DNA of 64,000 nucleotides from Saprospiraceae bacterium (GCA_016787345.1 JAEUUU010000175.1:1-64000); one strand, 5' to 3'; shown: positions 7,733 through 17,112, counted from the stretch's first letter. Made by a program: numbers and translations. The notes: generated from the letters alone by a model not told the origin.

Positions 7733-10240
7733 ATGAAAGCAATCTTGCCAAAACTCAGCCTGTTCCTACTTTCCATTTTCCCCTCTTTGCTGCTGGCACA
7801 ATTGTCGGGCAAGGTGCTCGATGAAAACGGCGAACCCCTTCCGTTTGCATCAGTATACGTCCGAAACAGTACAACCGGTACCACGGCCAATGCCAACGGC
7901 GAATACCGCCTGCCGCTCGCGCCCGGCGATTATGAAGTTGTGTATCAATATATTGGATACCAGCAACATATAGAGCAAGTGAAGATGGAAAAATCGCCGG
8001 TGCGGCGCGACGTAACCCTGCAAGCCAGCAACCTGGAAATTACGGAGGTGGTCATCACGACCGAAGACCCGGCCGTTCGGATCATGCGCAATGTGATCGA
8101 ACGGCGCAAATATTACCGAAACAGGGTGCCTGATTATTCCTGCGACGTGTACATCAAGGGTTTTCACAAACTCATGGACGCCCCAGATAAAATAATGGGC
8201 GAAGAAGTCGGCGACATGGGCGGCATACTCGATACCAACCGGACGGGCGTGCTCTACCTTTCCGAATCCGTGTCGAAACTGTACGTACAAAGCCGGCCCG
8301 AACGCACCCGCGAAGTCATGGTTTCGAGCAAGGTCAGCGGCCGCGACAATGGTTTCAGCCTCAATCGGGCCACCCTCACCGATTTTAATTTGTACGACGA
8401 ACACCTCGAAATCGATCGCGAAATCCTTTCGCCGCTGGCCGACAACGCTTTTAACTACTACAATTTCAAGTTGTTAGGCAAATACAAGGACGAAAATGGT
8501 TATGATATCTACAAAATCAGCGTGATACCGCGCCGTGTCGGCGACCCGACGTTTTCGGGCAACCTCTACGTGGTCGACGAATGGTGGAACCTGGCCGGCG
8601 TTGATCTGGCCCTTACCGGAGCGGCAATCAAACAACCGGTATTGGATACCTTGCGTATCGTTCAGGAATTCGTGCCCGTTGAGCGACCCGACAAATGGTG
8701 CCTCCTGTCGCAGGTGACAACCTTCAAGTTTGGCGTGTTCGGTTTTAAAATTCAGGGTTTGTTTAATTCGGTTTTTTCCGGCTACAACATCAAACCCCAG
8801 TACGAATCGGGCTTTTTCGGCAGGGAAACGTTTAAAATTGAAAAAGACGCACCAGAACGGGATAGCTTGTATTGGGAACAGGTACGTCCTGTACCGCTAA
8901 CTGCCGAAGAATCCCGCGATTACGTCAGAAAGGATAGTTTGCAAAAAATCTGGGAATCAAAGGCTTATCTTGACAGCACCGATCGTAAGGACAACAAATT
9001 CAAGTTGAACAACCTGCTGTTTGGGTACACTTGGCGTAATTCTTACAAAAAGATATCGGTATCGTACCCGGCGGCTTTGCAGTGGATTCAGTTCAACACG
9101 GTGCAGGGCTGGGCGCTCAATGTGCAGCCCGAATTCAGCCGATATGAAGGGGAGCGGCGCAATAAATTCTGGCGGGCAGAGGGAACGCTCAACTACGGGT
9201 TTTCAGAAAAAAAATTCCGCGCAGGCGCCAAAATCCAGCGTCGTTTTGAAAGCGTTCGTTATTCCAATCTCGAAGTGTCGGGTGGAGTCTTGACGAGCCA
9301 ATTCAATCCGAACGACCCGATCAGTCCGGCCATCAACACCAGTTATTCCTTGTTCGACCGGCGCAACTACCTGAAATTGTATGAAAAATCTTTCGGCAGG
9401 GTAGAGTGGAGCCAGTACGCAACGCCCGGAATTTTCCTACGCGCCCGACTGGAATATGCCAACCGCCGGCCTTTGATCAACAACTCGACCGAAAGTTGGA
9501 CAAAAAAGGCCGATCACCGCTATACCAGCAACGATCCGCTTTTCCCCGAGGGCCCCAACGAACCCTCGTTTGAAGAAAACCAGGCATTCATTTTCGGCCT
9601 TACAGCTCGCTTCCGGTTTGGACAGACGTACAGCACTTATCCCGATTTCCGTTCGTACGACGATACGCCCTGGCCCGATGTGTTTGTGCAATACCGCAAG
9701 GCAATTGCCGGGGTAGCCGGCAGCGATGCAAATTTTGATTATGTGAGCGTACAAATTCGCCAGGACCACCTTTCCTGGGGGCTCGGCGGTTACACGGATT
9801 GGAACGTCGTGGCCGGTATGTTTATCCAGAAGGAACGACTGGCGTTTATGGATTTCCATCATGCCAACGGCAACCAGACCTTTCTGAATTCTCCGGTGGG
9901 ATACACCAACAGTTACTACCTCCTGCCGTACTACGCGTACAGCACCGACCAGCCTTTTGTCGAAGCGCACGTGCAACACCACTTGCAGGGCTGGCTGCTT
10001 GACAAGATCCCGCTGGTGCGCAAACTGAACTGGAAAGAGGTGATCGGACTCAATTTTTACTGGACCGAACAGGCGTTTGAACTTCCGGACTATCAGCGTC
10101 AATTGCCGTATTGGGAGGCGGCCTTCGGGTTTGAAAACATCGGGTTCGACTTTTTCCGTCCCTTCCGGGTGCACATCGCCTCTGCCTTTTTTGGCGGAAA
10201 TTATTACAAAACAGGGGTGCAGATCGGCATGAATTTCTGA
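7733..10240 (+). CDS. DUF5686 and carboxypeptidase-like regulatory domain surface protein
   Basis: The 835-residue protein starts with a signal peptide (MKAILPKLSLFLLSIFPSLL, then LAQ). It continues with a carboxypeptidase-regulatory-like beta sandwich (LSGKVLDENGEPLPFASVYV, about residues 22-110) and a long DUF5686 region predicted to be a C-terminal outer-membrane barrel with many aromatic-rich strands. The family is widespread in Bacteroidota, and no biochemical role is firmly established. The barrel end (GGNYYKTGVQIGMNF) with a terminal Phe fits BAM-dependent insertion. The ATG at 7733 is preferred over the TTG at 7706 because it opens the signal peptide. It is convergent with the next gene. 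Confidence 0.85.
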   Translation: MKAILPKLSLFLLSIFPSLLLAQLSGKVLDENGEPLPFASVYVRNSTTGTTANANGEYRLPLAPGDYEVVYQYIGYQQHIEQVKMEKSPVRRDVTLQASNLEITEVVITTEDPAVRIMRNVIERRKYYRNRVPDYSCDVYIKGFHKLMDAPDKIMGEEVGDMGGILDTNRTGVLYLSESVSKLYVQSRPERTREVMVSSKVSGRDNGFSLNRATLTDFNLYDEHLEIDREILSPLADNAFNYYNFKLLGKYKDENGYDIYKISVIPRRVGDPTFSGNLYVVDEWWNLAGVDLALTGAAIKQPVLDTLRIVQEFVPVERPDKWCLLSQVTTFKFGVFGFKIQGLFNSVFSGYNIKPQYESGFFGRETFKIEKDAPERDSLYWEQVRPVPLTAEESRDYVRKDSLQKIWESKAYLDSTDRKDNKFKLNNLLFGYTWRNSYKKISVSYPAALQWIQFNTVQGWALNVQPEFSRYEGERRNKFWRAEGTLNYGFSEKKFRAGAKIQRRFESVRYSNLEVSGGVLTSQFNPNDPISPAINTSYSLFDRRNYLKLYEKSFGRVEWSQYATPGIFLRARLEYANRRPLINNSTESWTKKADHRYTSNDPLFPEGPNEPSFEENQAFIFGLTARFRFGQTYSTYPDFRSYDDTPWPDVFVQYRKAIAGVAGSDANFDYVSVQIRQDHLSWGLGGYTDWNVVAGMFIQKERLAFMDFHHANGNQTFLNSPVGYTNSYYLLPYYAYSTDQPFVEAHVQHHLQGWLLDKIPLVRKLNWKEVIGLNFYWTEQAFELPDYQRQLPYWEAAFGFENIGFDFFRPFRVHIASAFFGGNYYKTGVQIGMNF

Positions 10241-10249
10241 GTCCCGCTA

Positions 10250-11653
10250 TTATTTCCTTCTGTAAAGTTCCATCCAGACGCCGGCCATCTCCTGCCGTCT
10301 GACCAGTTGCCAGTCCGTTTCAAGTTGCTTGTATTCCTCCACATCGATGTCGTTGAAGACGTTTGAACTGAGGATGTAGGTATTTGTTGAAAAATCCAGT
10401 TCGGCAAATTGGCGGTCATCACCGTCCAACATCAGGTTTTCACCCGTATTGAGGTTGGGGAAAGCGGAGCCGACTGTTTGGAAATCAATTTTTTCCCGCT
10501 CAAGAAAATCAACTGTCTCCGCTCGAAGCCGGTGATACGGCAGATGGGCCAGGGTGGCATCCCAGTCCATTGAAATACCGCGCGGGTAAATCCAAAGATT
10601 GCCGCTTGCCAGGCAGACAATGAGGGCTGTGTACAGCAATTTTCGGCGCAGATTGTCCAGGTCGCTATTGGCAACAACCTGAAATACAATCAAATGCAAG
10701 GCCATAAATGCCGGCAAAAAATACCGGTGTGCCGACAGGTTTTGATGCAACAAAGCGGAGGGAGTCAGAAAGACGACCAAAATTGCCCAAAGCCAGAATA
10801 GTTTACTCAGCCAGAATTTCCTTTTCTGGAAAAGCAAAATGAACAACAAAAACCATTCTGCGAAACGACCCAGATCGGTCCAACGCCAGCCAACAATCGC
10901 CGCGTTTCGCAACATTCCTGCCAGGCCGACTGGTTTAAACGCCGTTGCCCACGGCGAATCCGGGTGAAATCCGGTCCACCCCGTGTTTTTCTGATGCCAC
11001 CAAAGAAACCATGCAGCAAACAGGAAGCCCGGCAGAAAGGGTAGGGTAGACTGAAAAAAATACCGGATCGTCGCAAACCGGGCATCTCTGCGTACGCTCG
11101 ACCAGGCAAGGCAGATTCCGAAGACAAACACCGCGCCTGCCGTCATCATCCCGCGCATACTGATGCTGCACAGTCCCAGAATACCCAGCATTACCCACCA
11201 TCTTTTACCGTACATCAGGCCCGAAACCGACAACAGAAAACCAAAAGCCAGCACGACATCGGGGCTGACCAGTGCGGATTGGCCGGCCAGTACCGGATCG
11301 AGCAATACCAGCGGCAGCAGCCATGGGGCCCATTCCAGACTGCCGAGCCGTTTGCCGATATACCACAACAACATTGCGATACCAGCCAGGAATGGGAACA
11401 TCATCCAGTGGCTTACGGGCAGGGTTTTGCCGAAGAGGGTCCAGCAGGCTGCCAGCAGCCATCCGAATACGGGCGGGTGACCGCTATCGATCGCAGCGGG
11501 TAAGGGGCTCCATTGCAGGTCGTTTTCGTAGAAAAAATGCGCGTGTTTGGACCCCAGTTGTACGGTGTCCCAAAAGAAAGGATGATGCTGGTTGGACCAG
11601 ACGAAACCGGCAATCGCCAGCAGGGTCAGCAACATTGGCCATACGTTCCGCAT
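10250..11653 (-). CDS. Membrane glycosyltransferase, GT39/ArnT-like
   Basis: About 467 residues carry around ten transmembrane helices. An N-terminal periplasmic loop contains HPFFWDTVQLGSKHAHFFYE, the position where GT-C enzymes of the GT39/ArnT/PMT group carry their acidic catalytic motif. Such enzymes use a lipid-phosphate sugar to glycosylate lipids or proteins on the periplasmic side. The C-terminal 120 residues are soluble. ATG 11653 is preferred to the GTG at 11677. The gene diverges from the reductase gene and stands alone. The acceptor cannot be deduced. Confidence 0.72.
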   Translation of the reverse strand: MRNVWPMLLTLLAIAGFVWSNQHHPFFWDTVQLGSKHAHFFYENDLQWSPLPAAIDSGHPPVFGWLLAACWTLFGKTLPVSHWMMFPFLAGIAMLLWYIGKRLGSLEWAPWLLPLVLLDPVLAGQSALVSPDVVLAFGFLLSVSGLMYGKRWWVMLGILGLCSISMRGMMTAGAVFVFGICLAWSSVRRDARFATIRYFFQSTLPFLPGFLFAAWFLWWHQKNTGWTGFHPDSPWATAFKPVGLAGMLRNAAIVGWRWTDLGRFAEWFLLFILLFQKRKFWLSKLFWLWAILVVFLTPSALLHQNLSAHRYFLPAFMALHLIVFQVVANSDLDNLRRKLLYTALIVCLASGNLWIYPRGISMDWDATLAHLPYHRLRAETVDFLEREKIDFQTVGSAFPNLNTGENLMLDGDDRQFAELDFSTNTYILSSNVFNDIDVEEYKQLETDWQLVRRQEMAGVWMELYRRK

Positions 11654-11694
11654 TGGACAAATGTCCGGATTCCGCACTGGGTGTGCAACCTTTG

Positions 11695-11702
11695 TACCTT
11701 TG
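11695..11702 (+). promoter_or_regulatory. -7 promoter element of the reductase gene
   Basis: TACCTTTG matches TAnnTTTG exactly and lies 16 bases before the ATG at 11719. It supports that start over the much longer open frame reaching back to 11272. Confidence 0.5.
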
Positions 11703-11718
11703 CGTATATCCTAATGGT

Positions 11719-12264
11719 ATGAATTCAGATCGCAAATTGTTTCTCTTTATCGCCTGCAGCATCGACGGCTATATTGCTCGCCCCGATGGCGACATCTCCT
11801 GGCTATCGCGGGTAGAGGCGCCCGGTGAAGATTACGGCTATGCACGATTCATGGATCAGGTTGACACCGTCGTGCTGGGTCGAAAAACGTACGATAAAGT
11901 ATTGGAAATGGGTGTTGAAATGCCCTATACGGGCAAATCGGTGTATGTACTGACCAGACAACACCGAGTACCGGAAGGAAATGTCCGCTTTGTCAACCAA
12001 CCTGTCGACCGCTTACTCGACGACATCAGAAGCCAGCCCGGCAAGCATATTTATTGCGATGGGGGAGCCGAGCTTGTCCGTCAGTTTCTTGCTTTCGGGC
12101 TGGTGGATGAGATGATCATATCGATCATTCCTGTTTTGCTTGGCGACGGGATTCGACTCTTTCAAACGGGCACAATGGAATCGGGCTGGGAACTTCTGGA
12201 CACAAAATCATTTGCGAGCGGCCTGGTACAGCTGCATTACAGACAAGCACGTAAAAACAGTTAG
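11719..12264 (+). CDS. Dihydrofolate reductase family / RibD C-terminal-domain protein
   Basis: The 181-residue protein starts [23 protein letters not shown], the classic opening of YyaP/YwjB-type proteins with the RibD C-terminal fold. It also has [12 protein letters not shown] for nucleotide binding and [14 protein letters not shown] in the Rossmann-like second half. Members reduce folate- or pyrimidine-like substrates with NADPH, but many are uncharacterised, and this is not canonical FolA. Its stop codon overlaps the stop of the convergent folE gene by several bases, so the two mRNAs overlap at their 3' ends. The proximity to GTP cyclohydrolase is suggestive of pterin metabolism but is not proof. 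Confidence 0.82.
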   Translation: MNSDRKLFLFIACSIDGYIARPDGDISWLSRVEAPGEDYGYARFMDQVDTVVLGRKTYDKVLEMGVEMPYTGKSVYVLTRQHRVPEGNVRFVNQPVDRLLDDIRSQPGKHIYCDGGAELVRQFLAFGLVDEMIISIIPVLLGDGIRLFQTGTMESGWELLDTKSFASGLVQLHYRQARKNS

Positions 12265-12857
12265 TGTAGTCTGGCGCCGATCAGATTCATGAATTCGGCG
12301 CGCGTTTCAGCCTTCCTGAATTCTCCGGTAAAAGCGGAGGAAGTGGTTGAACTGTTTTGTTTTTGCACGCCGCGCATCATCATGCACATGTGTGAAGCTT
12401 CGATCACAACGGCTACGCCAAGCGGCTTGAGCGTTTCCTGAATCACGTCCCGGATTTCGATAGTTAGTCGTTCCTGAACCTGCAGGCGCCGGGCAAAGAC
12501 GTCGACAACACGCGGGATTTTACTCAGCCCGACGATATAGCCATTGGGGATGTAAGCGACATGGGCCTTCCCAAAAAACGGAAGCATGTGGTGTTCGCAT
12601 AACGAATAGAGTTCGATGTCTTTTACGATCACCATTTCGCTGTAATCTTCCTTGAACATGGCCGAACGCAGGATTTCGGCGGGGTCCTGGTCGTAGCCTT
12701 GCGTAAGGAACTGCATGGCTTTTGCAGCCCGCTCGGGGGTCTTCTGTAAGCCTTCGCGGCTGATGTTTTCGCCGATTCCGGTGAGAATATCGTGGTAGTT
12801 GAGCCGAAGTTTGTCGGTAAGCGCTTCGTCGTAACGGTCGGATTTTTTGTAAGCCAT
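12261..12857 (-). CDS. folE: GTP cyclohydrolase I
   Basis: FolE opens GTP to 7,8-dihydroneopterin triphosphate, the first step of folate (and biopterin or queuosine precursor) synthesis. The 198 residues show the zinc ligands in [11 protein letters not shown] and [10 protein letters not shown], the GTP-binding segment [10 protein letters not shown], and the C-terminal [12 protein letters not shown] signature that separates FolE1 from FolE2. Its length is typical for the bacterial homodecamer. It is expressed as a single gene, with a promoter element at 12892, and is convergent and overlapping with the reductase gene. Confidence 0.97.
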   Translation of the reverse strand: MAYKKSDRYDEALTDKLRLNYHDILTGIGENISREGLQKTPERAAKAMQFLTQGYDQDPAEILRSAMFKEDYSEMVIVKDIELYSLCEHHMLPFFGKAHVAYIPNGYIVGLSKIPRVVDVFARRLQVQERLTIEIRDVIQETLKPLGVAVVIEASHMCMMMRGVQKQNSSTTSSAFTGEFRKAETRAEFMNLIGARLH

Positions 12858-12891
12858 GTGCTTTGTAAAGGTTGGTCCGGTTCGGGAGACC

Positions 12892-12899
12892 CAAAATTA
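12892..12899 (-). promoter_or_regulatory. -7 promoter element of folE
   Basis: The minus strand reads TAATTTTG (TAnnTTTG), 34 bases upstream of the folE ATG. A -33 box is not evident. Confidence 0.42.
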
Positions 12900-13034
12900 T
12901 AAGCTTAAACGAAAAACTACCCGGAATGGTTTTCGGCTACTTTTTATGGCTTGCCGTTGTTGCTTTATCCTTGCATCGGCGATATTGATCGAAAAACCCG
13001 CACCTTGCCGGCGTCGATGTCTTGTTTTGCAACA

Positions 13035-14084
13035 ATGACCGCCAGGAATTTTTTCGATGTCATTTACCGCATTCTGACGCGCCGGCCTGTATACCACGGG
13101 TTGTTCTGGTTGCTCATGTTTGCCGTGGCCGTAGCTATTGGTCACAATCCCGCGGTTTCCATCTGGTTTACCTTGTCGAATGAGTTGATCAACCTGCTGT
13201 TTTATGCCGTGTTGGTGTACGTCAACATTCGATATCTGGTACCCAATTATCTGGCCCGTCACGTTCTGCTGTACACGGGCCTGGTGCTGGCGGCCTGCGC
13301 AGTCGTCACGCCCATCAAGGTGTTGGTTTTGTACCTGAAATTCAGCGGATTACCCTATTATCGGGTAAGGCTGGTGGAGAGCCAGGGTTTTCTGTTTATC
13401 GGTGCGATAGTCGTCACCTTGTTTTCGACCCTGCTGAAAGTTTTCACCGACTGGTGGCGGTACCAGCGTGAAAAACAACAATTGGTGACGCAAACCATGC
13501 AATCGGAACTGCGGTTTCTGAAAAGTCAGATCAACCCCCATTTTTTGTTCAATACCCTCAATAACCTTTACGCACTCACGCTGAAAAAAAGCGACAAAGC
13601 CCCCGAGATCGTACTGAAACTTTCCGAAATCATGCGTTACATGCTGTATGAATGCAATGAAAAACGCGTGTTGTTGTCCAAAGAAATCCAGTACATACAC
13701 AACTACCTCGATCTCGAACGTTTGCGCCAGACGGGTAACGCCGACATCCGGTTCGAAACGGAGGGCCACATCAGCGATCAGATGGTTGCACCTTTGCTGT
13801 TTGTCCCTTTTTTGGAAAACAGTTTCAAACACGGACTCAATCATTACGTTCAGGGCGGCGGCTTCGTGCGCGCCCGATTGAGCGTATCGGGTGAGGACCT
13901 GGAATTTTACATTGAAAACAGCAAAACCGAACACGCCCCGCGACAGGAACATCCCCGCAGTGGCGGCATCGGGCTGGCCAATGTGCGTCAACGGTTGAAC
14001 CTTTTATATCCCGACCAGCACGATCTGAGCGTCGACGATGCCCCCCACCGCTTTGCCGTGACGCTCCATCTTAAAATGACCTGA
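13035..14084 (+). CDS. LytS-type sensor histidine kinase
   Basis: The 349-residue protein has four N-terminal transmembrane helices (about 20-145), a short coiled segment, then a His_kinase domain of the LytS/YehU type. The phospho-acceptor His is in SQINPHFLFNTLNNLYAL, and the ATP-binding N and G boxes are in FLENSFKHG and GGIGLANVRQRL. There is no periplasmic sensor domain, so the signal is probably sensed in the membrane. It pairs with the LytTR regulator 81 bases downstream. ATG 13035 is chosen over 13017 and 12951, because it directly precedes the first helix and the extra residues are Cys/Pro-rich and unlike the family. Confidence 0.9.
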   Translation: MTARNFFDVIYRILTRRPVYHGLFWLLMFAVAVAIGHNPAVSIWFTLSNELINLLFYAVLVYVNIRYLVPNYLARHVLLYTGLVLAACAVVTPIKVLVLYLKFSGLPYYRVRLVESQGFLFIGAIVVTLFSTLLKVFTDWWRYQREKQQLVTQTMQSELRFLKSQINPHFLFNTLNNLYALTLKKSDKAPEIVLKLSEIMRYMLYECNEKRVLLSKEIQYIHNYLDLERLRQTGNADIRFETEGHISDQMVAPLLFVPFLENSFKHGLNHYVQGGGFVRARLSVSGEDLEFYIENSKTEHAPRQEHPRSGGIGLANVRQRLNLLYPDQHDLSVDDAPHRFAVTLHLKMT

Positions 14085-14165
14085 ACGCTGTAAAAAAAAC
14101 AAGACCGAATCTCCCGGAGATTATACCTTAGAGCCGTTTGACATCATAAAGCCCTGCTTCCCACT

Positions 14166-14891
14166 ATGCTGAAAGTTCTAATTGTCGACGATGAACCACT
14201 GGCACTGGACGTGCTGGAAACCTATATCGGTCAAATGCCCGAACTCCAACTCGTGCGCCGCTGTAGCAACGCCCTCGAAGCCAACGAAGCCCTCAAAGCC
14301 ACCGACATCGACCTCATGTTTCTCGATATCCAGATGCCCCAACTGACCGGTATCGACTTTGTCAAAACGCTTACCAAGCCGCCAATGGTGGTATTCACCA
14401 CGGCTTATCCGAACTACGCCATTCAAGGCTTCGACCTCAATGCGCTGGATTATTTGCTCAAGCCGATCTCGCTCGACCGTTTTATGAAAGCCGTCAACAA
14501 GGCCATCGATCAGGCAGGAAGCAATCACCGCGATCAGGGCGCCGCCGCTGCAGCCGATAATCAGGAGTTCTTCTTTGTCAAAGCCGATAAAAAACTGGTC
14601 AAAGTCAATTTTGACGACATCGTGTACATCGAAGGGCTCAAAGACTATGTCATCATCCGCCTGCTCCAGGGACGCGTCATCACCCTTCAAACGATGAAAA
14701 GCCTGGAAGACCGGCTGCCACAGGGCCGCTTCAAACGCATTCACCGCTCCTATATCGTCGCCATGGACAAAATCACGGCCATCGAGGGCAACATGGTGGA
14801 GGTCATGGAAAAAGACAAGCCGAAATTGTTGCCGATCGGTAAAAACTACCGGGACGATCTGTTGGAGTTGATCGAGAAAAACCGGTTGTAA
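14166..14891 (+). CDS. LytTR family response regulator
   Basis: The 241-residue regulator has a receiver domain (residues 1-120) with acidic pocket DDE at 8-10, phosphorylatable Asp54 in LMFLDIQMP, and switch Lys in LLKPIS. A LytTR DNA-binding domain (about 140-240) carries FVKADKKLVKVNFDDIVYIE and FKRIHRSYIVA. LytTR proteins bind paired direct repeats at promoters. It is translated from the same transcript as the upstream histidine kinase. The target genes are not obvious; the neighbouring PycTM-like gene is convergent and is not in this operon. Confidence 0.95.
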   Translation: MLKVLIVDDEPLALDVLETYIGQMPELQLVRRCSNALEANEALKATDIDLMFLDIQMPQLTGIDFVKTLTKPPMVVFTTAYPNYAIQGFDLNALDYLLKPISLDRFMKAVNKAIDQAGSNHRDQGAAAAADNQEFFFVKADKKLVKVNFDDIVYIEGLKDYVIIRLLQGRVITLQTMKSLEDRLPQGRFKRIHRSYIVAMDKITAIEGNMVEVMEKDKPKLLPIGKNYRDDLLELIEKNRL

Positions 14892-14904
14892 AGGCCCTTC
14901 CCGT

Positions 14905-15486
14905 TTATTGCGGTTTGATCTTTCGGGTTTTGCGCATTTTTCTCGCAGCGAAATAATAACTGTCGCTGGGATTGTAAAATAATTTGAAGACCAACACACT
15001 GACCGGGGTTGCGACGCCGGCGAACGTCCACAGTAATGCCAGGTTGAACAATCGGAATTTCCTCAGCGCGATTTGAGAAACAATGACGGTTTGCCGTGCT
15101 AAATCCAGTTCAAAAGACTCTTTTTCTGGTGCAAGCTTGTATTTTTCACAAAAGCGACGGTAAAACAGTTCCGGATCGTAATCTGCTATCGTACCGAAGA
15201 ACTGGAGGTTGTCGCCGGGCAAATGAACCGGCTTCCTTTCCCGAAACAAAATAAGGGCAGTCAGCGCCGTCATCGCCAGAAATAGCGAGACCAGGTTCAT
15301 GATAATGACAAATATCAGATAGCCGGCCAGCCATTTAATGTTGTACACATCTTTGAGCAACGCGACCATACCCACTATTACGGCGCCGTTAAAAGCAATC
15401 AAGCCTGCATTTTTAGCTTCGGCAAACTTGATCATATCTGTTGCATGCTGATAAATCAGATTGAGTTTTTCTTCAATTTCAGTCAT
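14905..15486 (-). CDS. PycTM/DUF5706-like membrane protein, orphan
   Basis: About 193 residues. An N-terminal amphipathic helix runs into MIKFAEAKNAGLIAFNG, which matches the (A)D/ExK-A-x-hh-x-NG pattern that opens Pycsar effector transmembrane proteins. It has two adjacent membrane helices (about 28-85), a cytosolic stretch with YDPELFYRRFCEKYKL, another membrane helix (about 150-170), and a very basic tail (ARKMRKTRKIKPQ). Family members are thought to open membranes on cyclic UMP or CMP binding. No pyrimidine cyclase is encoded nearby, so a defence role is unproven. ATG 15486 is preferred over TTG 15492. The gene is convergent with the LytTR regulator. Confidence 0.55.
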   Translation of the reverse strand: MTEIEEKLNLIYQHATDMIKFAEAKNAGLIAFNGAVIVGMVALLKDVYNIKWLAGYLIFVIIMNLVSLFLAMTALTALILFRERKPVHLPGDNLQFFGTIADYDPELFYRRFCEKYKLAPEKESFELDLARQTVIVSQIALRKFRLFNLALLWTFAGVATPVSVLVFKLFYNPSDSYYFAARKMRKTRKIKPQ

Positions 15487-15511
15487 TTTCAAGGAATTGG
15501 CTTATTGAAGG

Positions 15512-15550
15512 ATAAAAAAACACCCTTGCCTCAAATGTAAAGCAAGGGTG
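15512..15550 (-). terminator. Intrinsic terminator of the DUF1599-DoxX operon, with a promoter in its loop
   Basis: On the minus strand, a perfect 9-bp stem CACCCTTGC/GCAAGGGTG (15542-15550 with 15521-15529) is followed by seven T. The 12-base loop contains TACATTTG (minus strand, 15532-15539), an exact -7 consensus and the only good promoter candidate for the downstream PycTM-like gene. Confidence 0.75.
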
Positions 15551-15585
15551 TTGAACTTTTTGATCCTGTAAGATGCTCGCGGCGC

Positions 15586-17112
15586 TTACCTGTATTTCCC
15601 GATAAACGCATCGACCCCTGGCAAGTGCCTCCAGTGCAGCTGATCGACGACCTGACCGTCGCGCAGCACCACCAGCCCCGGGTTGGAACGGGTGATTGTT
15701 TTCAGCAGTTTGTCGTCGGCTTTGTAAAACGGATATTTCGCGTTGATTTTTTGCTGGAAGTCGGTCGCCACATCGCTGTCGGGGGTGCTGACGATGGCGT
15801 ACACTTTCCAGTTGGCCTTTTGGGCTGCTTCGGCGAGCGGATTGACTTTGGAGCGGAACACGTCGGCATAGTCGAGCGCGGGATCGATCACCATACGGGT
15901 TTCTTCCCGGGCATCGATGCTGGCAATACGGCGGCTGAGTTGTACGGAGTCCGGACTGATGCGGAGCGTGTCGGTCGCCCAGACGGTATCGCGAACCGTC
16001 ACGGTTTCTTCGCGCTTTTCGCCTTCCAGATGGAAGGCCACGATCATCAGGCTGTATCCTTTTTCTTCGAGCAGCTCTTCGGTCACTTCGCCGTTTTCAC
16101 CGTCTTCTACGGCAAAGTCGCTCACTTTGGTTTCGGTGATAATCTCTTTTTTGCCGTCTTTTTCGATGAAAGGCTCGGTTTTGATCTGATCTTTTACCTT
16201 CCAGCCCTGGTCTTTCGGGTACGTTTTAATGTACGAATAGGGTTTTTTCGGGTCGGGCTCCATAAAGGTCACGACCTGGCCGGTTTGGGTATTTTCCAGC
16301 ACATAACCCAGGATCTCCACATTGCTGCGGGCTTCGGCTTCGAGCGCGCGGCGTTCGCGGATGTTGGCGCCAATTTTAAACGGACGGAAATCGACCATCG
16401 GAAGATCCCAGTAGGTATTGCGCCAGCAAAACAGCAGCGTAACCAGCACCGTGCCGCCAACCAGCAGATTGCGGGTGCGGTCGGTCCAAAGCAGGTGCAT
16501 ATTGCGCGAACGGAAAAGGAACAGCAGCGCCGGAACCATCAGGCCGACGTCTTTGAAGAAGGATGTGCGCGGATTGAGTTTGATAAAATCACCGAAACAA
16601 CCGCAATCGGTCACGCGCATCTGGGTTTTGACGTACGGGCCCCACTTGGCGAAATCGAAGAAATTGGCCTCAGCAGGAACAAAGCCGGTGAGGAAGGTAA
16701 AGCCCGTCAGCAGGGTAAAGAATACCACGATCAGGAAAAACAGCCAGGCGGTCAGTTTGCGGCGATAACCGACGATCAGCATGACGCCGAGGGCGATCTC
16801 CAGCACGATCATGGTAATCGAAAAACCGGTGCTGAAATTTGATAGCCAGGGGAACAAAGGCGCCAGCCCTTTAAATGCATTGTTGAGGCCGGCGAAAGTG
16901 TTTTCAAATTCCCGGAAATAGTCCTGCATTTTGTAGGCAGTACCCACCGGGTCGACAGCTTTGACCAGGCCGGAAAAAACAAACCATACGCCGGTAAAAT
17001 GTTGCAGGAATGTCCAGAACACATTTTCCGTGCGTTTGGCCATGCGGGTCAGCACGGTAAATAAAAGGCCCACAAGGGCGAACGACAGGATCAGAGTAGA
17101 TAGAGAGGTCAT
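15586..17112 (-). CDS. BT_3928-type DoxX/MauE membrane protein with thioredoxin-like tail
   Basis: The 508-residue inner-membrane protein has a DoxX/MauE four-helix module in the N-terminal half (HFTGVWFVFSGLVKAVDPVGTAYK, cut here as HFTGVWFVFSGLVKAVDP, through the GCFGDF region at about 170). Cys pairs in DCGCFGDF resemble the MauE/DsbB redox group. After a charged linker, the last 130 residues look like a thioredoxin-fold module without a CxxC (LVVLRDGQVVDQLHWRH). The pairing with an upstream DUF1599 gene, 14 bases away, is a conserved arrangement in Bacteroidota. It may help oxidative protein folding; the substrate is unknown. Confidence 0.82.
   Translation of the reverse strand: MTSLSTLILSFALVGLLFTVLTRMAKRTENVFWTFLQHFTGVWFVFSGLVKAVDPVGTAYKMQDYFREFENTFAGLNNAFKGLAPLFPWLSNFSTGFSITMIVLEIALGVMLIVGYRRKLTAWLFFLIVVFFTLLTGFTFLTGFVPAEANFFDFAKWGPYVKTQMRVTDCGCFGDFIKLNPRTSFFKDVGLMVPALLFLFRSRNMHLLWTDRTRNLLVGGTVLVTLLFCWRNTYWDLPMVDFRPFKIGANIRERRALEAEARSNVEILGYVLENTQTGQVVTFMEPDPKKPYSYIKTYPKDQGWKVKDQIKTEPFIEKDGKKEIITETKVSDFAVEDGENGEVTEELLEEKGYSLMIVAFHLEGEKREETVTVRDTVWATDTLRISPDSVQLSRRIASIDAREETRMVIDPALDYADVFRSKVNPLAEAAQKANWKVYAIVSTPDSDVATDFQQKINAKYPFYKADDKLLKTITRSNPGLVVLRDGQVVDQLHWRHLPGVDAFIGKYR

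Noticed and set aside
11272..11718. N-terminal extension of the reductase gene to 330 residues
   Set aside because: It overlaps the glycosyltransferase gene on the other strand, and a TACCTTTG box plus the family-typical N-terminus support ATG 11719.
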